NCBI RefSeq assembly: GCF_002979555.1
Contig: NZ_PCOZ01000008.1
Location: 286,304 to 350,303 of the forward strand
Source: Pseudomonas sp. MYb60
Lineage (GTDB): Bacteria > Pseudomonadota > Gammaproteobacteria > Pseudomonadales > Pseudomonadaceae
Direction: 5' to 3'
DNA: 64,000 bases
Part shown: positions 58,515-64,000 of the stretch, piece after piece
How the letters are laid out: each line of letters begins with the position of its first letter
How positions within the stretch are numbered: the stretch's first letter is position 1
The notes under the pieces: model-generated
Databases searched by the model: none
Seen by the model: the letters and a program-made list of their open reading frames with translations, nothing else
What the model was told of the DNA's origin: nothing
Position numbers and translations under genes: made by a program

Positions 58515-58620
58515 CCGGATGTCGTTTTGGTGTCTGATTCGGTAAGGAACCGGGAGCACCATCTGCGTAGGCTTGTGGTTTAAGACTTGCGTCGCCTACG
58601 GTCTTGGATAGCCCCCGCCA
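58515..58620 (-). ncRNA. L10 leader, autoregulatory mRNA element
   Basis: In the 199-base rplA-rplJ gap. The minus strand holds CGTAGGC...GCCTACG arms (58594-58600 with 58566-58572) around GACGCAAGTCTTAAACCACA, then GCAGATGGTGCTCCC. This fits the L10(L12)4-binding leader of gammaproteobacteria as I remember it. Boundaries are approximate. Confidence 0.7.
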
Positions 58621-58673
58621 GGCAGGGACCCCAATTTTTTCAATTGACGCGATCGCTCGCGCCAATCTGTGTC

Positions 58674-59369
58674 TTATACGTCCAGCGAGCCTTGGTCGAT
58701 GACCAGACCTGGGCCCATAGTGGTGCTCAGGGTAACGCGCTTGACATAGATACCTTTCGAGGAAGCTGGCTTGATACGCTTCAGATCAGCGATCAGGGCT
58801 TCAACGTTTTCCTTCAGCTTGACGGCGTCGAAGCCGACCTTGCCAACGGAGGTGTGGATAATGCCGTTTTTGTCGGTGCGATAACGAACCTGACCAGCCT
58901 TGGCGTTTTTAACCGCGGTAGCTACGTCTGGGGTTACGGTGCCGACTTTTGGGTTAGGCATCAGGCCACGAGGACCCAGGATCTGACCCAACTGACCTAC
59001 AACACGCATTGCGTCCGGGGAGGCAATAACTACGTCGTAGTTCAGGTCGCCGCCTTTCATTTCGGCAGCCAGGTCGTCCATGCCAACGCGATCAGCACCG
59101 GCAGCCAGAGCAGCTTCAGCAGCTGGGCCTTGGGTGAAGACAGCAACACGTACAGTCTTGCCAGTACCGTGTGGCAGCACAGTAGCGCTACGAACGACCT
59201 GGTCGGATTTACGTGGGTCAACGCCCAGGTTTACAGCAACGTCAACAGACTCGCTGAACTTGACAGTCGACAGCTCGGTCAGCAGAGCAGCAGCGTCTAC
59301 AAAGCTGTAGGCCTTGCCTGCTTCGATTTTGCCGGCGATAGCCTTTTGGCGCTTGGTCAGCTTAGCCAT
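58674..59369 (-). CDS. rplA: 50S ribosomal protein L1
   Basis: 231 residues: MAKLTKRQKAIAGKIEAGKA and GPRGLMPNPKVGTVTPDVA. Forms the mobile L1 stalk for E-site tRNA; in E. coli it represses rplKA. One-base overlap with rplK (TAATG). Confidence 0.99.
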   Translation of the reverse strand: MAKLTKRQKAIAGKIEAGKAYSFVDAAALLTELSTVKFSESVDVAVNLGVDPRKSDQVVRSATVLPHGTGKTVRVAVFTQGPAAEAALAAGADRVGMDDLAAEMKGGDLNYDVVIASPDAMRVVGQLGQILGPRGLMPNPKVGTVTPDVATAVKNAKAGQVRYRTDKNGIIHTSVGKVGFDAVKLKENVEALIADLKRIKPASSKGIYVKRVTLSTTMGPGLVIDQGSLDV

Positions 59370-59800
59370 TACACACCCTCCACGTTAAGGCCCATGCTAC
59401 GAGCAGAACCGGCGATGGTACGCACGGCTGCATCCATATCAGCTGCAGTCAGATCCGCGTTTTTGGTTTTCGCGATTTCTTCCAGCTGAGCACGAGTTAC
59501 GGTGCCAACCTTAACGGTGTTAGGACGAGCGGAACCGCTAGTCAGACCAGCAGCTTTCTTCAGCAGAACCGAAGCCGGGGTCGACTTGGTTTCGAAAGTG
59601 AAGCTACGGTCGCTGTATACAGTGATGATCACTGGAGTCGGCAGACCTGGCTCAAGACCCTGAGTACGGGCGTTGAAGGCCTTGCAGAATTCCATGATGT
59701 TCACGCCGTGCTGACCCAGAGCCGGGCCGACAGGTGGACTTGGGTTGGCCTGAGCGGCCTTCACTTGCAGCTTGATGTAAGCGGTAATCTTCTTGGCCAT
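59369..59800 (-). CDS. rplK: 50S ribosomal protein L11
   Basis: 143 residues: MAKKITAYIKLQVKAAQANP, PPVGPALGQHGVNIMEFCKA. Part of the GTPase-associated centre and needed for RelA activation. The start at 59800 is the family start. A GCCT-TTCG-AGGC hairpin (59827-59839) lies in its leader. Confidence 0.99.
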   Translation of the reverse strand: MAKKITAYIKLQVKAAQANPSPPVGPALGQHGVNIMEFCKAFNARTQGLEPGLPTPVIITVYSDRSFTFETKSTPASVLLKKAAGLTSGSARPNTVKVGTVTRAQLEEIAKTKNADLTAADMDAAVRTIAGSARSMGLNVEGV

Positions 59801-59875
59801 GAGGCACTCCAATTACGGGTTCAAACGCCTCGAAAGGCTCCCCGGTTACTTGCGCGTTTATCCCAGTGACGACAA

Positions 59876-59902
59876 AACCCCACAGCCTAGGACTGTGGGG
59901 TT
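59876..59902 (-). terminator. Terminator after nusG
   Basis: Perfect ten-base stem AACCCCACAG/CTGTGGGGTT with a seven-base loop, 15 bases after the nusG stop, followed by TTTGTCG on the minus strand. I see no convincing consensus promoter between it and rplK. Confidence 0.85.
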
Positions 59903-59917
59903 GGGATGCTTGATCAG

Positions 59918-60451
59918 CTAGACCTTTTCGACCTGGCTGAACTCCAACTCTACCGGAGTAGAGCGACCGAAAATGAGCACTGCCACTTGGATCCGGCTCT
60001 TCTCGTAGTTAACTTCTTCGACAGTACCGTTGAAATCAGCAAACGGACCATCTGTGACACGAACAACCTCACCCGGCTCGAACAACGTCTTCGGCTTGGG
60101 CTTGTCGCTACCATCAGCAACACGGCGCAGAATTGCTTCCGCTTCCTTGTCAGTGATTGGAGCAGGCTTATCAGCAGTACCGCCAATGAAACCCATGACA
60201 CGAGGAGTGTCCTTGACCAAGTGCCAAGTACCTTCATTCATGTCCATCTGAACCAGCACATAGCCAGGGAAGAACTTGCGTTCGCTTTTGCGCTTCTGGC
60301 CATTCCGCATTTCAACCACTTCTTCAGTGGGAACCAGAATTTCGCCGAAGCCATCTTCCATGCCTGCCAGCTTTACGCGCTCCAGCAAAGAGCGCATAAC
60401 ATGCTTCTCGTAACCCGAGTAAGCATGAACAACGTACCAACGCTTAGCCAC
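59918..60451 (-). CDS. nusG: NusG, transcription elongation/antitermination factor
   Basis: 177 residues: NGN domain (RWYVVHAYSGYEKHVMRSLL, FFPGYVLVQMDMNEGTWHLV) and C-terminal KOW domain (FEPGEVVRVTDGPFADFNGT). The start codon is GTG (60451), nine bases after the secE stop. Couples RNA polymerase to the ribosome through S10 and to Rho. Confidence 0.98.
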   Translation of the reverse strand: MAKRWYVVHAYSGYEKHVMRSLLERVKLAGMEDGFGEILVPTEEVVEMRNGQKRKSERKFFPGYVLVQMDMNEGTWHLVKDTPRVMGFIGGTADKPAPITDKEAEAILRRVADGSDKPKPKTLFEPGEVVRVTDGPFADFNGTVEEVNYEKSRIQVAVLIFGRSTPVELEFSQVEKV

Positions 60452-60460
60452 GGGACACCC

Positions 60461-60829
60461 TTAGCCAACAATCAAGGAAACAAGCCAGCCGAGCAGGGAA
60501 TCTAGACCCCACAACAGCAACGCCATAACCAGAACAACAGCCACCACAATCAAAGTGGTCTGCGTGGTTTCTTGGCGAGTCGGCCAAACGACTTTACGAA
60601 TTTCGGTGCGAGCTTCCTTTACCAGGACCGCAAACGACTTGCCTTTTGCAGTCTGCAGACCAATGAAGGCAGCAACAGCAGCGAGGGCAAGCAGAGCGAG
60701 AACACGGTACAGGATCGGCGAAGCAGAGTAATACTGATTGCCAACAACGCCTACGACCACCAGAGCAACTACGGCGAGCCACTTGACGAGATCGAAACGA
60801 GAGCTTTTAGCTTCAGCCTTAGGAGTCAT
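60461..60829 (-). CDS. secE: SecE, protein translocase subunit
   Basis: 122 residues, three membrane segments as in E. coli: LVKWLAVVALVVVGVVGNQY, ILYRVLALLALAAVAAFIGL and TLIVVAVVLVMALLLWGLDS. The conserved SecE amphipathic stretch is KVVWPTRQETTQTT. Clamps SecY. Downstream of tRNA-Trp. Confidence 0.98.
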   Translation of the reverse strand: MTPKAEAKSSRFDLVKWLAVVALVVVGVVGNQYYSASPILYRVLALLALAAVAAFIGLQTAKGKSFAVLVKEARTEIRKVVWPTRQETTQTTLIVVAVVLVMALLLWGLDSLLGWLVSLIVG

Positions 60830-60874
60830 CTATGAAGATCCTGTGAAAAGAAAGCCAGACACACCACGTGAATC

Positions 60875-60950
60875 TGGCAGGTCAGGAGGGAATCGAACCC
60901 CCAACCTACGGTTTTGGAGACCGTCGCTCTGCCAATTGAGCTACTGACCT
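60875..60950 (-). tRNA. tRNA-Trp (CCA)
   Basis: 76 bases including the encoded CCA. Acceptor AGGTCAG/CTGACCT, anticodon loop CTCCAAA with anticodon CCA, T-loop GGTTCGATTCC. Lies 46 bases upstream of secE. Confidence 0.98.
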
Positions 60951-60970
60951 AAAACAAAATCAGGCCGACC

Positions 60971-60999
60971 ATTATGCAGGCCTGAAAAAGACTTTACAA
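60971..60999 (-). promoter_or_regulatory. Promoter of the tRNA-Trp-secE-nusG unit
   Basis: Minus strand: -35 TTGTAA (60994-60999), a 17-base spacer, -10 CATAAT (60971-60976). It lies in the short region that replaces tufB and 21 bases ahead of tRNA-Trp. Confidence 0.6.
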
Positions 61000-61079
61000 C
61001 AACCAACCCCAAGAGACTTGAAACCACCTGACGTTCACGCCAGAAAAACCAGTATCAAGCCGAGATAGCTGTTAAAACA

Positions 61080-61105
61080 AAGGCAGATATTTTCATATCT
61101 GCCTT
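61080..61105 (-). terminator. Terminator between tRNA-Thr and tRNA-Trp
   Basis: Perfect 11-base stem AAGGCAGATAT/ATATCTGCCTT around TTTC, then TTGTTTT on the minus strand, seven bases after tRNA-Thr. It would end the Tyr-Gly-Thr transcript. Confidence 0.8.
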
Positions 61106-61111
61106 GTTATA

Positions 61112-61187
61112 TGGAGCTCTTGAGCGGATTTGAACCGCTGACCTCACCCTTACCAAGGGTGTGCTCTACCAACTGAGCTACAAGAGC
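61112..61187 (-). tRNA. tRNA-Thr (GGU)
   Basis: 76 bases with encoded CCA. Acceptor GCTCTTG/CAAGAGC, anticodon loop TTGGTAA with anticodon GGT, T-loop GGTTCAAATCC. Confidence 0.98.
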
Positions 61188-61213
61188 AAAACACCTTGCA
61201 CAACCTGCAAACT

Positions 61214-61287
<74 letters not shown>

Positions 61288-61311
61288 GGAGCTTGCAGCT
61301 CACGCTAAAAA

Positions 61312-61396
<85 letters not shown>

Positions 61397-61409
61397 TAAG
61401 CGAGCCGGC

Positions 61410-61437
61410 ATTTTACATCACGCCGACCTTCTGTCAA
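61410..61437 (-). promoter_or_regulatory. tRNA-Tyr-Gly-Thr promoter
   Basis: Minus strand: consensus -35 TTGACA (61432-61437), a 16-base spacer, -10 TAAAAT (61410-61415) and a GC-rich discriminator GCCGGCTCGC typical of stringently controlled stable-RNA promoters. Confidence 0.88.
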
Positions 61438-61538
61438 GCATTTTCTCATTTAAATTATGAGGTTAGCTGCATTGACCGTCGCTTCACACTGTAGGCCGTA
61501 AAGGCGTTCACTGCGAAGCGGGCGCCATTCTATGCAAA

Positions 61539-61985
61539 CTATTCGAGACTTGCAACGCCTTCGCACAACATTATTTTATGTTTTAACTCATTGAATTCCT
61601 TAGCAAGGTTTTCAAAGGGCAGGTCATCCGCCAGGCGCCGGCTTTCCGGGGCAACGCGAACCCAGTACCCCGACACGTCCGGAGCACTCAACAATTGAAT
61701 CCGGGCCTTTATATCCAGGCTTATAAGGCGCTGCTCAAGGGAAAGCACCTGGCGCCGATCGTTAAAGCCACCAATGTACAAACACAGGCTTTGATCATCC
61801 GGCGCTTTGGCCCGATCACGCCGCTGCGTAGCTTCAGAAGACTCACTCAGCAGGCGGATATCCTGCTGGGGACCACGATAAAGACTCAAAGGGGTGACAT
61901 CCTTGGCCCTCAACGGCGCTTCTTGTTGATGCCACACATAGTAGAAAGCGTTGAGGACGAGTAGTAGTAGAAACAACCAACGCAT
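61539..61985 (-). CDS. Small SPOR-like membrane protein
   Basis: 148 residues. One N-terminal membrane anchor (MRWLFLLLLVLNAFYYVWH), then a periplasmic part with CLYIGGFNDRRQVLSLEQRL and SGYWVRVAPESRR, which resembles SPOR (peptidoglycan-binding) domains. The ATG at 61985 has GAGGT four bases ahead; the in-frame GTG at 61991 is too close to it. Seven bases after coaX; function unknown. Confidence 0.82.
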   Translation of the reverse strand: MRWLFLLLLVLNAFYYVWHQQEAPLRAKDVTPLSLYRGPQQDIRLLSESSEATQRRDRAKAPDDQSLCLYIGGFNDRRQVLSLEQRLISLDIKARIQLLSAPDVSGYWVRVAPESRRLADDLPFENLAKEFNELKHKIMLCEGVASLE

Positions 61986-61992
61986 AAACACC

Positions 61993-62742
61993 TCAGGACA
62001 AGGGGCACGCCATCGCCAGGCCGACGAAAACTAGATCAGGGACGAGCTGCGCCTGCGGAACCGCGTCTGCGACCAGGTCCGCATCCCCACCCGTCAGGAA
62101 TACGGAGAAGTCACTTCCCCAGTATTTCTGAGCCAATTCAAGCTGGGTAAGCGCAAACCCTCTCAGCATCAGCACACAACCTCGCTCGACGGCTTCTACA
62201 GTCGTTCGTCCAGGCGAAAGGCGCTCCAAGGCTCTCTCAGCAGCCACGTCGTCATAGCGTATCTTGCGGGTATGCGTGCGCAGTTGATTACGCATGAGGG
62301 GCATTCCCGGGCAGATGAATCCGCCCAGGTGCTCACCGTCTGCACAGATGAAGTCAGCCGTGGCCGCCGTGCCGAAATCCAGTACCAGGCAGGCGCGGGA
62401 CGCCAACTTGAACCCGCCAAGCATCGCCAGCCATCGATCCAGGCCTAAACGCTCGAACTCGTCATAACCGTTGCGCACACCGGCCATTTCGCGCGCCGAT
62501 ACTGCGCAAGAAACCTCCACACCAAAAGCGGCCTTCAGCGCCTCAACCAACTTGTTGGTTTCGTCCTGCGCCCGGACACTCACCAGACGACAGCGAGTGA
62601 GCAGCAAGCCTGGAAGCGCCCCCAGGCTTTCAATCAACGCCGCGTCCGAGCCCACGACACCCTCTGCGCTGACACTCACCTTCTGCGAGCCAAGCACGCG
62701 CCACTTGATAAAGCTATTTCCGCAGTCGAGCTCAAGAATCAT
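61993..62742 (-). CDS. coaX: CoaX, type III pantothenate kinase
   Basis: 249 residues. Motifs: MILELDCGNSFIKW (phosphate 1), GLDRWLAMLGG, CLVLDFGTAATADFI (phosphate 2) and GGFICPGM. First step of coenzyme A synthesis, insensitive to CoA feedback. It overlaps birA by eleven bases. Confidence 0.97.
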   Translation of the reverse strand: MILELDCGNSFIKWRVLGSQKVSVSAEGVVGSDAALIESLGALPGLLLTRCRLVSVRAQDETNKLVEALKAAFGVEVSCAVSAREMAGVRNGYDEFERLGLDRWLAMLGGFKLASRACLVLDFGTAATADFICADGEHLGGFICPGMPLMRNQLRTHTRKIRYDDVAAERALERLSPGRTTVEAVERGCVLMLRGFALTQLELAQKYWGSDFSVFLTGGDADLVADAVPQAQLVPDLVFVGLAMACPLS

Positions 62743-63691
62743 CACGCAACCTCAGGCTTAACTCACCACCGCTGTATATTTTTTCAATGCCATCGACGCT
62801 CAAGCGTAACGCGCCCTGGCGATCCACGCCTTGCACCACGCCTTCAATTTGATTGACGCCTGCGATGAGAGATACCGCCCGACCCTGCCACAAGTGATTC
62901 TGCTCCCACTCCTGCTGTAGCGCTGCAAACCCGTCACTTTTATGGCGGGCAAGGTAACCCTGCAGTTGCTCGCCCAGTTGAGCGACAAGGCGATTGCGAT
63001 CGACAGGCGAACCCGTTTCAAGCTGCACAGAAGTCCACTGCTGATCGACTTCCGCTGTTTTTTGCATATTTACGTTGATGCCGATTCCGAGGACAACATG
63101 GCAGATATCCGCCGGATCCCCGACCAATTCCAACAAAATACCGGCGATCTTCTTGTTTCCTACCAATACGTCGTTGGGCCATTTCAACCCAGCACCCTGC
63201 ACGCCGGATTCACGCAAAGCCTGCATGACTGCGAGCCCCACGACAAGGCTCAGCCCTTCCAATTGACGCAGTCCACCGTCAATGCGCAGGACCAGGCTGT
63301 AATACACGTTCTGGGCGAATGGACTTACCCATTTGCGGCCACGTCGGCCCCTGCCTGCCGTCTGCTGCTCAGCCAGCACCAGGAACGGCGCAGCGCTGCC
63401 TGCGTCCACAAGCCGCAAGGCTTCGGCATTGGTTGAGTCAATCGAGTCGTAAATATGCACAGGCCATAGCGTAGAACGCGCGTGAGCGGTAATTTCTTCC
63501 GCATTCAGGAACATCAGTGGCGATGCCAATTGGTAGCCTTTGCCACGCACTTTATGGATAGGCAGGTTCAACTCGGCCTCAAGGTGCTGGAGCTGTTTCC
63601 AGACAGCACTGCGACTGACGCCCAGGGCGGCGCCAAGTGCTTCTCCGGAGTGGAAACGGCCATCTTTAAGAAGTTTTAACAACGTCAGCAT
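62732..63691 (-). CDS. birA: BirA, biotin-protein ligase and biotin operon repressor
   Basis: 319 residues. N-terminal winged helix (GEALGAALGVSRSAVWKQLQ), catalytic domain with AEQQTAGRGRRGRKWVSPFA and KWPNDVLVGNKKIAGILLEL, and a C-terminal SH3-like domain. Biotinylates AccB; the DNA-binding domain suggests control of bio genes. Confidence 0.97.
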   Translation of the reverse strand: MLTLLKLLKDGRFHSGEALGAALGVSRSAVWKQLQHLEAELNLPIHKVRGKGYQLASPLMFLNAEEITAHARSTLWPVHIYDSIDSTNAEALRLVDAGSAAPFLVLAEQQTAGRGRRGRKWVSPFAQNVYYSLVLRIDGGLRQLEGLSLVVGLAVMQALRESGVQGAGLKWPNDVLVGNKKIAGILLELVGDPADICHVVLGIGINVNMQKTAEVDQQWTSVQLETGSPVDRNRLVAQLGEQLQGYLARHKSDGFAALQQEWEQNHLWQGRAVSLIAGVNQIEGVVQGVDRQGALRLSVDGIEKIYSGGELSLRLRDDS

Positions 63692-63830
63692 GCAAGTATC
63701 GCCTCACAATGAGGCAGGCATGATAGCCATGCGCAGGGTCATTGCATAGAAAGCCTGCGTACCACAGTCGAAGTAGGCCTAGAACCTGTCTGATGCCAAC
63801 GGCGACAGGCTTTTCACGCGCCCAAAACAA

Positions 63831-63858
63831 AACCCCATTTGCTTTCGCAAATGGGGTT
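63831..63858 (-). terminator. rRNA operon terminator
   Basis: Perfect 12-base stem AACCCCATTTGC/GCAAATGGGGTT around TTTC, about ten bases after the 5S 3' end, followed by TTGTTTTG on the minus strand. Confidence 0.92.
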
Positions 63859-63868
63859 CTGGAATTTA

Positions 63869-63985
63869 ATCTTGACGATGACCTACTCTCACATGGGGAA
63901 ACCCCACACTACCATCGGCGATTCATCGTTTCACTGCTGAGTTCGGGATGGGATCAGGTGGTTCCAATGCTCTATGGTCGTCAAG
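63869..63985 (-). rRNA. rrf: 5S ribosomal RNA
   Basis: About 117 bases. The minus strand reads CTTGACGACCATAGAGCATT through CCACCTGATCCCATCCCGAA to GTGAGAGTAGGTCATCGTCA, the Pseudomonas 5S sequence with paired ends. Ends are approximate. The 23S and 16S genes should lie beyond the right edge. Confidence 0.96.
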
Positions 63986-64000
63986 AAATTCGGGTACTGA

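Noticed and set aside
59801..59875. Promoter for rplK after the nusG terminator
   Set aside because: TTGTCG and GATAAA fragments are present but no pair with proper spacing reaches a convincing match.

Overview
The window is a piece of a Pseudomonas chromosome, most like the P. fluorescens group. The evidence is the GC-rich codon use, near-identity of many proteins to remembered Pseudomonas sequences, short REP-type palindromes typical of fluorescent pseudomonads, and gene order. From memory, gene order follows P. aeruginosa in two blocks: nrdR/ribD to the zinc operon, oprG and an epimerase; and ssb-MFS-uvrA-ferritin-katA, then the ribosomal protein/RNA polymerase superoperon, birA and an rRNA operon. 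No prophage, insertion sequence, CRISPR array or integrase was seen. No gene-free stretch exceeds 300 bases.

1-8.2 kb: start of ribD (cut by the window edge), nrdR, a YbaY-type lipoprotein, a METTL20-like methyltransferase and the chaperone-thioredoxin CnoX. A zinc-responsive operon follows (His-rich ZrgA-type protein, ABC ATPase, ABC permease, DUF3299 protein) behind a Zur-like box. Next are oprG behind an ANR/FNR-like box and a convergent epimerase-type gene.

8.3-23.2 kb: a more variable segment. It holds an MscS-type channel and a tight three-gene envelope cassette of unknown function (OmpA-type lipoprotein, five-segment membrane protein, exported VWA-like protein). It also holds a ybhP-clsB-ybhN-like phospholipid operon, a hydrolase/DUF3182 pair, a GlxA-type regulator facing an isochorismatase-like hydrolase, trans-aconitate methyltransferase and an orphan membrane protein.

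23.2-30.3 kb: ssb and a YajR-type MFS transporter diverge from uvrA; a ferritin and catalase KatA follow.

30.5-64 kb: all on the minus strand and read from high to low coordinates: 5S rRNA, birA-coaX-SPOR protein, tRNA-Tyr-Gly-Thr, tRNA-Trp-secE-nusG, rplKAJL-rpoBC, rpsL-rpsG-fusA-tuf, the S10 operon, the spc operon and the alpha operon ending in rplQ. Hairpins and promoter-like sequences divide this run into units. Three junctions (tuf/rpsJ, rpsN/rpsH, rpmJ/rpsM) have a terminator hairpin with a promoter directly behind it. The second tuf gene expected between tRNA-Thr and tRNA-Trp is absent and replaced by a hairpin and a promoter.

The most promising undescribed system is the envelope cassette at 10479-14339. 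The most notable regulatory features are the terminator-promoter couples and the candidate rpsH leader attenuator.
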